64,000 nucleotides of DNA from Ricordea florida (Eukaryota; Cnidaria; Anthozoa; Corallimorpharia; Ricordeidae), in NCBI GenBank assembly GCA_949710005.1, contig OX453282.1:6874465-6938464 (forward strand). Reading direction: 5' to 3'. Position numbers and translations under genes: made by a program. Below, in pieces: positions 1 to 7,336 of the stretch (position 1 is the first letter of the stretch; each line of letters begins with the position of its first letter). The notes under the pieces are model-generated. The model had not been told where the DNA came from and searched no databases. It saw only the letters and a list, made by a program, of their open reading frames with translations.

Positions 1-1459
1 AAGAGGACGTTTCTATATTACTAATTTCTTCCTCATTTTTTGATTCATCGATTTTGTTTTGTTTGGGGTTTTCCGGTTGTGGATTGGTATTTAATAAAAC
101 TTTTGTTGATCCTAAACTATTAGGGATACCCACATTTTTTGTTTCAACATTTATTGAATTATTTTTCCCGAATTTCATATCTTCTGTGGCTATTTTCAGA
201 TTATTATTGTATCCAACAACACTTTCTGTATTTATAATTAAATTACTTGGCATCAGCCAAACACCTGGAGCTACTGCTAGATCAAGCCGTAATTTAGTTT
301 CTTGCACAGATCTTTGATAATTTTGCACGGATTTAGAAATATCATTTTCTTTCACACTACTTTCAAATAATGCTTTGAATTCATCTTGCGTTTCGGTTGC
401 TCCTCCACCGTTTCCCACAATGGAATTTCTTGTATTAACTTGCGCGCCTAATATACAATAAACAAAAGCTTCAACTGATCTATTTATTCTACCTAATCCT
501 GCTTTGGTGAGCCCGCGTCCTTCCATAGGGATAAACCATGCATATTTGAAATCACTAAATAGATCATTTCTAATAAACGAGATTTTATTTCCATCTCCGT
601 CTTTATAACCCTCATCAGAAAATTTATTTTGCCCCGGCCAAGTATTTGCATCATGATCATAATTTCTTACAATATATAAATTTTCATTTCCTCCTGAGCT
701 GTAATAAATAAATATATCACCCAAACCATGATTTCTTCCACCCTTCCACCTAAAGTCAGAATTATTACTAACCCCAAACTCTTTACACAATCGATTATAT
801 GCAACTTTATCATAAGAATTATTTTTTATTGAAAAAGTTTGTTCGTCGGGTAATGTCACATTTAATTCATACAATATTCGCCTTATTGTGAAATATATGT
901 GAAACTTTATAAAACTGCTAATTACTTTGGGGTAAATTAGGCTTTCAAAAAGACTTATACCACAACCAGATGTTGCGCACCAAACCGCAAAGTTAAGTTG
1001 CTGAGGCCAATGATAAAAATCTGGTTTATTCAACCATGTTTTGCATTCCTTTGCGGAATTAAATGTTACTACTTGTGATTTAAATATGTTTCTCATATTT
1101 GCGGTGAATTTCTTTTTGTCTGAAACATATATATCTAGAGATGTTAACGTTTTTGTTACATCAGTTGTAAAATCATCAAAACTAACCGCTGGTATTGGAT
1201 ATTCTTGTTTTGTAAATGTTAAACTTTTGGGAAATGAACTTACCTTTACTTTATTTTCTAAACCTAAATCTTTCCATAATAATGTTTTCAAATCATTAGA
1301 AAGATTTTCTGTCCATGTTTTTCCAGAAGGATCATCATCGGACATAATTGTTGTCCCATTAACTTTCCATTTAATATATCCGCCAAATGAGTCATTCACA
1401 AATGAAAATTTTTCAAGGTTTGCCCCAGGGTATCGGGTTTTGAAATCGACCAATAACAT
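1..1459 (-). CDS. Large element protein, C-terminal part cut by window edge
   Basis: A minus-strand frame is open for about 486 codons from an ATG at 1459 to the window edge. The protein is mixed alpha/beta with a conserved-looking Trp/Cys core near residues 150-170 (WPQQLNFAVWCATSGCG) and a Gly/Asn-rich stretch, then a charged Asn/Glu/Lys-rich tail. It is the last visible gene of the leftward gene block and lies 127 bases after the preceding stop. The frame also stays open, with protein-like codons, for about 22 codons upstream of the first ATG back to a TAA near 1525, without another ATG, so the original start may have been lost or lie elsewhere. I believe this is a conserved protein of cnidarian Polinton-like elements, possibly structural, but I cannot assign a function from motifs. 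Confidence 0.7.
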   Translation of the reverse strand, partial: MLLVDFKTRYPGANLEKFSFVNDSFGGYIKWKVNGTTIMSDDDPSGKTWTENLSNDLKTLLWKDLGLENKVKVSSFPKSLTFTKQEYPIPAVSFDDFTTDVTKTLTSLDIYVSDKKKFTANMRNIFKSQVVTFNSAKECKTWLNKPDFYHWPQQLNFAVWCATSGCGISLFESLIYPKVISSFIKFHIYFTIRRILYELNVTLPDEQTFSIKNNSYDKVAYNRLCKEFGVSNNSDFRWKGGRNHGLGDIFIYYSSGGNENLYIVRNYDHDANTWPGQNKFSDEGYKDGDGNKISFIRNDLFSDFKYAWFIPMEGRGLTKAGLGRINRSVEAFVYCILGAQVNTRNSIVGNGGGATETQDEFKALFESSVKENDISKSVQNYQRSVQETKLRLDLAVAPGVWLMPSNLIINTESVVGYNNNLKIATEDMKFGKNNSINVETKNVGIPNSLGSTKVLLNTNPQPENPKQNKIDESKNEEEISNIETSS

Positions 1460-1586
1460 CTTATTCTTTGTTTTCCAATTTATCTGATCTTTAGATCTTT
1501 TAAGAATAAGATGTAAATTTAATTAACCTCTTTTCTAATACCAGCAAAAAAATTCCATCCTACTTCGGTTTTTTCGTATGAAATTT

Positions 1587-2171
1587 TCAACGTTCTCGAT
1601 TGTTCAAATCTTTTAATATATCCTCTATAACCGCGGTCCTTATCTGTTTTATGTTCATGTTTTTTTCCGTACGATTTTTTCGCCGTATTTCTAGTTTTAG
1701 TTTTTCAAACTTTTCTGACTCCGATAAAATTAGTGAAAATTCTTGTTCAGATATAGTTTTATCTTTCAATGCTTTTGAAACTAAATCGTTAATGGTGTTT
1801 ACTTTTGCCTTTGCCAGAGAAACTGTTTGTTCATGTTTACTAACATTATGAGAAAGTCTTTTTGATATAGCGGCGCAACCAACCGACACCCCACCGCATA
1901 CACCCCCCACAACGCCTAATGGTATGCCAATAATAACCCCAAAACCAGTAAGAGATGTACTCAAACCACTTGCAGAGAGGATAACTGAAAACACGCCACT
2001 TCCAACACTGATTTTTGTAAATATTCCTCTTGCTCTATTGTATTTCTTTCTTATATGCTCGTAATGAATAATTTCCTTATTAAGATTATTTAATACTTCA
2101 CATGATTTTAAAATCCTGAAATTTTTTGGTTCATCTGGTAATTGAGGATAATTTTCATCGTAGTCACTCAT
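1587..2171 (-). CDS. Element membrane protein with Gly-rich hydrophobic hairpin (194 aa)
   Basis: I chose the ATG at 2171 (MSDYDENYPQLPDEPK) instead of the upstream ATG at 2273, because the latter would overlap the end of the preceding gene and adds an unrelated-looking leader. The protein has an acidic N terminus, a basic helical segment with NKEIIHYEHIRKKYNRAR, then a roughly 60-residue Gly/Val/Ser-rich hydrophobic region (about residues 55-105) that could form a membrane hairpin, and a charged C-terminal helix ending in NNRER. It follows the 402-residue gene by 38 bases. It is probably a virion or membrane-associated protein of the Polinton-like element. No enzymatic motif is seen; function unknown. 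Confidence 0.7.
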   Translation of the reverse strand: MSDYDENYPQLPDEPKNFRILKSCEVLNNLNKEIIHYEHIRKKYNRARGIFTKISVGSGVFSVILSASGLSTSLTGFGVIIGIPLGVVGGVCGGVSVGCAAISKRLSHNVSKHEQTVSLAKAKVNTINDLVSKALKDKTISEQEFSLILSESEKFEKLKLEIRRKNRTEKNMNIKQIRTAVIEDILKDLNNRER

Positions 2172-2209
2172 ATTGTATTTTACAGAACGGCATGTTATCT
2201 TTAAATTCG

Positions 2210-3418
2210 TTACTTTCTCTTCTTTTTTATACTTTCCACAAAATATAGAACCACAGCCATTATCAAAAGCCAAGCATTCTCGCCTAAAAATCCAATAACC
2301 TGTCCTGCGGTTTTGAAAAGAAAGCTAACTATTGCGCCAACCATTCCTGGTAATATTTCGCCCAGTTTTTTGCCTATAGTTTTTAATCCATTTCCTACAC
2401 CCCTACCCAAAGCAGATAAACCCTTTGAAAGATTAGAAACTATAACTCCAATAACGACCCCCACAGCACTTAGAACAGCAAAAACTGTAAAACCATACTT
2501 TTTAAATATATACTTTAGTCGATCTCGTAATGACATATTTTTAAGTATTTCATCATTTCTTCTCCCGATATCTTCCATTTCATTTTCGTTTAATATTAAC
2601 TGCTTTCTTGCTAGTTCGTCGTAAGTCTCAACCCTTTTGGCTAACCTATCTCGACTTTGTTCAATGTTTTTCAAGCTAGCCAAATCTTTCTTATCCTTTT
2701 CATTCTCGGTTTTGATTTCTCGCAAATCATTAAGTAAAGTTTCTGCATATTGTCTTGCATCAATCTTCTGTCTAACTGCTTCTTCTAAAAAACTATCTTT
2801 TTCAGCCATTTCGGTTTGTTGTCGTTCGATAATACTCCTCAAATCTTTTTCAATTGAAGCATATCGAGCTATTTCGATTTGACTTGTTTCCACCACCGGT
2901 CTTAAACCCTCCAATGCATTACGCAAATCCCTAATTTCTTCATTTCGTTCATTCAATTGAGATAAAATATTATCATTTGTTTGCACAACTTCCTCCGCTT
3001 TTTTACCCAGCGCATTCAATATGCCGGCAGGGAGTTTTTTATTAATATCACCATTTTCATCGAAAAAATCATGCCATACAGCGTTGTCCCGCCTTAGTTT
3101 AACTTGTAGTTTACCAAACTTGTTATAGTCAAAATGAAAAAAAGGTTTAGCATTTGGAAATTTTCTTAAAATTTCTTCCCACGCTTCATCTTTTCCTTTT
3201 TCCCAGTTTTCCATACGATTAATAGCTATTTCCTCAAATGATGATTGAGGATTATCTGCAAAATTGGGGTTTTGAAAAGAACTAGAAGATGTTATTCGAA
3301 CAGGCGTTTCTGATGGTTTTCTACCAAGTAGTAAATCCGTTTCATCAAAATTATTAGGGTCATCTTCTTTTCCCGCCCCAAAGGGATCATCATCCGGTAT
3401 TTCTGGTAATGTTGCCAT
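2210..3418 (-). CDS. Element coiled-coil protein with C-terminal membrane helices (402 aa)
   Basis: The N-terminal third is acidic and Ser/Pro-rich (MATLPEIPDDDPFGAGKEDD). Residues about 140-290 are a long heptad-type coiled coil rich in Glu, Lys, Arg and Leu. The C-terminal 105 residues hold one hydrophobic helix (FTVFAVLSAVGVVIGVIV), an amphipathic Gly/Lys-rich linker, a second hydrophobic stretch (GMVGAIVSFLF) and a last helix (AWLLIMAVVLYFV) before a basic tail SIKKKRK. This resembles a membrane-anchored spike, tether or scaffold, but no family motif is recognised. It lies 45 bases after the 132-residue gene in the same leftward block, so co-expression with the other small membrane proteins is likely. 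Confidence 0.75.
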   Translation of the reverse strand: MATLPEIPDDDPFGAGKEDDPNNFDETDLLLGRKPSETPVRITSSSSFQNPNFADNPQSSFEEIAINRMENWEKGKDEAWEEILRKFPNAKPFFHFDYNKFGKLQVKLRRDNAVWHDFFDENGDINKKLPAGILNALGKKAEEVVQTNDNILSQLNERNEEIRDLRNALEGLRPVVETSQIEIARYASIEKDLRSIIERQQTEMAEKDSFLEEAVRQKIDARQYAETLLNDLREIKTENEKDKKDLASLKNIEQSRDRLAKRVETYDELARKQLILNENEMEDIGRRNDEILKNMSLRDRLKYIFKKYGFTVFAVLSAVGVVIGVIVSNLSKGLSALGRGVGNGLKTIGKKLGEILPGMVGAIVSFLFKTAGQVIGFLGENAWLLIMAVVLYFVESIKKKRK

Positions 3419-3463
3419 GATTTTTTACTCATCAGTATGAAATCTTTAAACAAGCAAAATAAT

Positions 3464-3862
3464 TTATAATAATTTACTTACCGCATACCCCAAACCCATC
3501 ATTCCTATACCGACATATGCCATTTCTCCTGTTTTTTGATTATCGCTTGGTTTGTAATAATTAGAGAATTTTGGTTCATTCATTTGAGCGTACAATTCAA
3601 AAGCCTGATTTGTTGCTGAAATATTTTTTGATGCTAGATATTTTTCATCTTTTTTCTTATTTTCCCAATCAATCCTTTTTAGTCTTTTTTCCTGATATTC
3701 AGCGTAATCTCTTTGATATTTTTCCATTGCTTTATCATGTCTTATTCTTTCTGTATCAACCTTTCTTCCAGTTAAATATTTTGCAAGAATATTTCCTCCA
3801 GTAAATGCTGTTGCATTCAATACAGCCCCTCCAATCATCATTGCTATTGATGCTAATGCCAT
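3464..3862 (-). CDS. Element small membrane protein (132 aa)
   Basis: The frame starts at an ATG whose A is the last base of the preceding gene's TAA stop (1-base overlap at 3862). The N-terminal 30 residues are hydrophobic (SIAMMIGGAVLNATAF), the middle is a highly charged helix (about residues 35-85, rich in Lys, Arg, Glu, Asp and Tyr), and the C terminus ends in a Gly-rich hydrophobic segment (YVGIGMMGLGYAVSKLL). Two membrane-interacting ends joined by a charged helix would suit a virion membrane or capsid-membrane linker. Unknown function. The tight overlap supports co-expression with the 72-residue gene. Confidence 0.65.
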   Translation of the reverse strand: MALASIAMMIGGAVLNATAFTGGNILAKYLTGRKVDTERIRHDKAMEKYQRDYAEYQEKRLKRIDWENKKKDEKYLASKNISATNQAFELYAQMNEPKFSNYYKPSDNQKTGEMAYVGIGMMGLGYAVSKLL

Positions 3863-4080
3863 TATTTTGGTAAAATCTTTTGATCCTCTAAATATGTTTT
3901 AAGATACATGCTTCCGGATAATACAGCTACCCACTTTGCATAATTTGTAATACTTGAGGATGGATCACTCAAAAATGATTCTTTCATCATCTTTTTAGCA
4001 ACATATCCAACCCCAGCTCCCAATCCAATAAGTACGGCTGAATCAGTTACAGTTTTCACAAGTTTGTTTTCTGTCGACAT
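3862..4080 (-). CDS. Element small two-helix membrane protein (72 aa)
   Basis: The short protein has two hydrophobic segments, SAVLIGLGAGVGYVAKKM (about residues 14-31) and AKWVAVLSGSMYLKTYL (about 48-64), joined by a short polar loop with Asp-Pro-Ser-Ser-Ser. The start is preceded on the minus strand by AGTAAAAAATT; the 402-residue gene has a similar GAGTAAAAAATC just before its ATG. The stop overlaps the next gene's start by one base. It is one of five consecutive small proteins with membrane-type segments downstream of the packaging ATPase. Function unknown. Confidence 0.6.
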   Translation of the reverse strand: MSTENKLVKTVTDSAVLIGLGAGVGYVAKKMMKESFLSDPSSSITNYAKWVAVLSGSMYLKTYLEDQKILPK

Positions 4081-4118
4081 AATTTTTTACTGTACCATTG
4101 AGAAACTTTTAAATAACT

Positions 4119-4544
4119 TTATTCCATTCCTAAAGATTTTGGGGTTGCAGAAAATGGTATCTTTTTTGGTTGCGGTAATTGAGGAACTTGGGATAAATCA
4201 GCGATCCTATTCATATACTCATCTCTGGCTTTTTCCTTATATCTCATAAAAAGATCAAATGCTGTAAACCCCAATCCGACAACAGATAAAACAGTAGTAA
4301 AAGATAGCTCTGGAAGCCACGATTTTGCTTCACTATATGTATTTTCATTTGCTCCTCGATCCGCAGAGTCTTCCTCTCGTTTCATCTCCCTGGCCAATGC
4401 TTCTTTTGCTTTTTTATTATATTCTGCCAATTTCTTTCCAGCCGCTACTTTTTTGGGATCCTTCTCCCTCTTTTTAGTATCTGGTTTGGGATCGGCTGTA
4501 ATTTGCTCAACACCGCCTGTTCTTTCTTCTACTTCTTCTGACAT
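4119..4544 (-). CDS. Element single-helix membrane protein (141 aa)
   Basis: The N-terminal 80 residues are strongly charged and predicted helical (Lys/Glu/Ala-rich, KDPKKVAAGKKLAEYNKK). One hydrophobic segment follows at about residues 83-100 (FTTVLSVVGLGFTAFDLF), then a basic stretch and a Pro-rich tail (QVPQLPQPKKIPF). This is a typical tail- or single-anchored membrane protein layout. Upstream, the minus strand contains ATCTAAAAAC, a string also seen upstream of the ATPase gene and possibly a promoter-like element. No homology to a known enzyme is apparent. Confidence 0.6.
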   Translation of the reverse strand: MSEEVEERTGGVEQITADPKPDTKKREKDPKKVAAGKKLAEYNKKAKEALAREMKREEDSADRGANENTYSEAKSWLPELSFTTVLSVVGLGFTAFDLFMRYKEKARDEYMNRIADLSQVPQLPQPKKIPFSATPKSLGME

Positions 4545-4581
4545 TGTTATTTAGATGCTACAGATAAGTTTTTAGATCTGT

Positions 4582-5184
4582 TTAATACACAGTATCAACA
4601 CCTTCAGTAGATTGCTTAGTTTCCTGATCAAGATCTGCAGAGGAAGCGCCAGCGCGCCGATCAGTTGTGTTAGAATTTACTGCTCCTTCTCTTGATTTTT
4701 GTTGATTTTTGTTAAATTTAACGTGTTTAGCAACCTGGAATACCCCGCTAGCAAGTGCAGTCAGTCTTCCTCCTTTTAATGCCAAGAGACCTACAAAGTT
4801 TGTTAATTCTCGATTAACCAAATTATCTTTCTTCAAATCATCGCAAAGAGCATCTATGTCATCTACCGGAACTAAATACGAAATAAGTTTGGAAACTAAT
4901 TCTATGGAAGAATCTACCAATCCTCCGTTAATTTTCTTACCCATTACCGATTGATAACGATTAAAATATTTTTCTACATCTTTTGCAGATAATTTTTTTA
5001 CATCTCCCAGACTCATTTCAATTCCTAAATATTCTTTTGTTGTCCCGAGAACAGCGAGAATCGCAAGAGATTCTTGTTTTATTTCAAGATCCTCACTTTG
5101 ATTAGTATCATTTTTTCCCGATCCTCCCTGCGGACGGTCAGTTTTTTCTGTCGTTTGGTCAATATAATCTTCCGGCTTTGTCAT
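4582..5184 (-). CDS. Element hypothetical protein, soluble helical (200 aa)
   Basis: Both termini are polar and low-complexity (Asn/Gln/Ser/Asp/Glu), flanking a central folded-looking helical core at about residues 38-155, including LSAKDVEKYFNRYQSVMGKK and a hydrophobic stretch with SKLISYLVPVDDIDALCDDL. There is no signal peptide or clear membrane helix. It lies 16 bases downstream of the ATPase stop, so it is probably transcribed with it. I recognise no domain; a packaging accessory or minor virion protein is possible only by position. Confidence 0.6.
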   Translation of the reverse strand: MTKPEDYIDQTTEKTDRPQGGSGKNDTNQSEDLEIKQESLAILAVLGTTKEYLGIEMSLGDVKKLSAKDVEKYFNRYQSVMGKKINGGLVDSSIELVSKLISYLVPVDDIDALCDDLKKDNLVNRELTNFVGLLALKGGRLTALASGVFQVAKHVKFNKNQQKSREGAVNSNTTDRRAGASSADLDQETKQSTEGVDTVY

Positions 5185-5200
5185 CTTTTTGTTAAATCAC

Positions 5201-5833
5201 TTATGGTATCTCTAAATAGCAATTAAACGGATATCGCAAAGATAAACATAATCTAGAATATTTTTCTGTTTTCAGGAGTTGTACAAACTTTTTCCCCAAT
5301 TCATGATCCAAATCGCCACCGTAATCTTCGAAAAACATTTTCATCCCTTTCTGCGACGGATTATGAAAAGTAACAACGCAAGCTACATTTTCTCGGAATG
5401 GTTTTGCTATTGAAGTTAATTGCTGAGTGAGAACCCAAACCGATAATCCATGATGTCTTCCGGAGAATGCTAAATCTATAAACTTATTTGATCTTTTCTT
5501 CAGATCTGAAGATACAGCGCAATCATCTAAAATTATTAAAGTATTTGTTCCGGAGAATAAAGTTTGGCAATCAGTTAGTAACTCATTAATCTCCTCTACG
5601 TTACTTGCATCCGGAGATAATACATAAAAACGCTCGTCCTTATTAGCAAAATTATGATATGTTTTATTTTTAGAATAAGTCGGACAAATTAAAACAATAT
5701 ATTCAAAAACTTTCCGGAAAGAGCCTCGGAGCTGTTCAATTAAGTACTTTGTTTTTCCGCAATTCGTTGGTCCTGTTATAATACAATGAAATGGGATTTT
5801 ATCTCGTAAATCTTCCATATTTTTTTGTATCAT
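5201..5833 (-). CDS. A32-type genome-packaging ATPase (FtsK/HerA-like)
   Basis: The predicted role is ATP-driven translocation of element DNA into a capsid. Walker A is GPTNCGKT near residues 20-27 and Walker B is LIILDDCA near residues 99-106, followed by the AFSGRHHGLSVWVLTQQ segment that resembles the sensor/arginine-finger region of poxvirus A32-like packaging ATPases. At 210 residues it has the compact size usual for Polinton ATPases. It sits between the capsid gene (29 bases upstream) and the small-protein block, which fits a morphogenesis cluster. All key motifs look intact. Family assignment rests on motifs; packaging is inferred from family knowledge. Confidence 0.82.
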   Translation of the reverse strand: MIQKNMEDLRDKIPFHCIITGPTNCGKTKYLIEQLRGSFRKVFEYIVLICPTYSKNKTYHNFANKDERFYVLSPDASNVEEINELLTDCQTLFSGTNTLIILDDCAVSSDLKKRSNKFIDLAFSGRHHGLSVWVLTQQLTSIAKPFRENVACVVTFHNPSQKGMKMFFEDYGGDLDHELGKKFVQLLKTEKYSRLCLSLRYPFNCYLEIP

Positions 5834-5862
5834 AACATTATGTTTTTAGATTCTCACTTCGG

Positions 5863-7104
5863 TTAGTACTTAATTGATCTCAAACTTGAATTCATAATCT
5901 CCAGCATTGCATCGGCTACGACGAACATATGACAAGTTATGGTTCCAGTTCCACCTTGTTTCCTCTTAATTTCTATTTTTACTCCGTCGTGCGTATTATT
6001 TAGAGCAAGTCCACCTCCGTGAATACCATTATCCGGGTGAGTTCTGGTGTCCACCCAAAGAGCAAACTTATCTGCGTAAAATTCTTTTTCTTTCAAAGAA
6101 ATTTGTAAACCATCATCCCGACGGAATCTTTTCTTCACGGATTCCCAAAGATCGGACGGAATCATTCCCCTTGAGTATATTCTATTCGGAACACCATCAA
6201 CATCAATTTCAACGGAAGATATGCCCGGATTATAAAAATTTTCAGAATCCCTTGCTCCTGGGGCTTGTGGTGCTAAAAACAAAAACAATATTCCCGTCAT
6301 TGATCTTCTCGGTAAATTAATATGCTGATTAATAACGCCATCACCAGCAATTGAAAATGTAAAAGTTTTGTGCAAAGTAACATTTTCATAAAAAAATCCT
6401 TTGCCGACTTGATAAGTTGCTTGTGCCTCACGGGCTAAGTATTCGCTAGAAATTGATGAATATTCTAACTCTAGGTTTTTGATTGAATATGAAGGCGCTT
6501 TGGTTGTGTCAGAATAAATTACAATATTATTTATCTGCGCAAGAGTAATCTCAAATATAAGATGATTTTCTAAGGCTTTTGGATAAAAAACTCCATGATC
6601 ATTAAGAATAGGATGATTTATTGGTATTCTGTACTTTGTTCCATGAACATTAGCAAGAAAAACTTCTTTTGTATCTTGGGTTTTCATATCTCCGGCTTTT
6701 GTTCTAATTTTCCTGATATTTAACGAAGAAATACCTTGTTTTAATCTATCTTCTCGCTCTTCTTCAGTTAAGAATAAATCATGATAAGTTTGAAATAAAT
6801 CATATCTTTGAGTATCTTGCAATGTTTCCCCGCCAAAAAGAACTTTCATTCTAGTTACAAGACTGCGCCCTAAATTATTCACAACTGTATTATTAGCATG
6901 ACCCTCTACATCCAAATCAAATAGAAGAGAAACACTTCCGGGTACAATCACCAAATTCTCTGCAAGTTTGGGAATATTTATATATAATGTTTCTCCCGGG
7001 CTGGCTGTGGATGGATTTAGAGTAATTCTATTCAGGGTTGATTCTGCTTTCAAACCAAAGGGTTCCTTGGGAATTCTATTTGGATTAATTTTTTCAGACG
7101 TCAT
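5863..7104 (-). CDS. Probable double-jelly-roll major capsid protein, element A
   Basis: The 413-residue protein is predominantly beta-type, without membrane helices or enzyme motifs. It has a conserved-looking N-terminal section (FDLDVEGHANNTVVNNLGR, then a KVLFGGETLQDTQRYDLFQ stretch near residues 87-105) and a second beta-rich half. Size, position next to the packaging ATPase, and overall pattern fit a double-jelly-roll capsid protein of Polinton/adintovirus type. A second copy in element B differs at only about 18 residues by eye, and nearly all changes are conservative, which suggests purifying selection. It is preceded by the TATA-like motif shared with the small gene. An alternative identity is a minor capsid (penton-like) protein. 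Confidence 0.62.
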   Translation of the reverse strand: MTSEKINPNRIPKEPFGLKAESTLNRITLNPSTASPGETLYINIPKLAENLVIVPGSVSLLFDLDVEGHANNTVVNNLGRSLVTRMKVLFGGETLQDTQRYDLFQTYHDLFLTEEEREDRLKQGISSLNIRKIRTKAGDMKTQDTKEVFLANVHGTKYRIPINHPILNDHGVFYPKALENHLIFEITLAQINNIVIYSDTTKAPSYSIKNLELEYSSISSEYLAREAQATYQVGKGFFYENVTLHKTFTFSIAGDGVINQHINLPRRSMTGILFLFLAPQAPGARDSENFYNPGISSVEIDVDGVPNRIYSRGMIPSDLWESVKKRFRRDDGLQISLKEKEFYADKFALWVDTRTHPDNGIHGGGLALNNTHDGVKIEIKRKQGGTGTITCHMFVVADAMLEIMNSSLRSIKY

Positions 7105-7105
7105 T

Positions 7106-7336
7106 GTAAATTTATAAGATACTTTGGTTAACCTTTAAACCTTTTCTAACTTAGAAATATGTTTTAATAAACCTTCTCTCGCCTCGGGAATTAAAATTAA
7201 AATATTTAAAATTTGATCTCCGTCTTCCATATATAGAATTTTTTTCCTAATAATTTTTTTCATAATGTTGATTTGGTATTCGGTAAATTTTATTTCTTCA
7301 ACCATTTCAATTTATAAGATACTTGTTTATTTTTAA
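7106..7336. promoter_or_regulatory. Divergent promoter region with repeated TATA-like motif, element A
   Basis: The string ATTTATAAGATACTT occurs twice, at about 7110-7124 just upstream of the capsid start and about 7310-7324 between the small gene (minus) and the integrase (plus). On the minus strand it reads AAGTATCTTATAAAT and lies within 4-20 bases of the ATG. The same two copies occur at the equivalent sites in element B. Its position immediately before starts and its conservation suggest a core promoter (TATA-type) element, perhaps shared in both directions at the second site. Transcription start positions are not known. Confidence 0.45.
7135..7305 (-). CDS. Conserved 56-codon small gene between capsid and integrase
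   Basis: The minus-strand frame starts at ATG 7305 (MVEEIKFTEYQINIMKK) and ends with TAA at 7135-7137, 30 bases before the capsid start. The protein is basic and helical with an IIRKKI stretch, then MEDGDQI and a C-terminal EGLLKHISKLEKV. The same gene is present in element B, with an in-frame addition of three Glu codons net and mostly third-base or conservative changes, so it is very probably a real gene. It is shorter than usual ORF cut-offs. It could be a small DNA-binding or regulatory protein; nothing in the sequence proves that. Confidence 0.65.
   Translation of the reverse strand: MVEEIKFTEYQINIMKKIIRKKILYMEDGDQILNILILIPEAREGLLKHISKLEKV

Noticed and set aside
54..317. Plus-strand ORF of 87 codons
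   Set aside because: Shadow of the same minus-strand gene; composition is Phe/Leu-rich as expected for the reverse strand of an Asn/Lys-rich gene.
1041..1487. Plus-strand ORF of 148 codons
   Set aside because: It lies opposite the long open minus-strand frame of the edge-crossing element gene, which has clearly better protein character.
2172..2273. Longer N terminus (228 residues) for the Gly-rich membrane protein
   Set aside because: It would overlap the preceding gene by 64 bases, and the extra leader looks unlike the rest; the ATG at 2171 gives a natural start.
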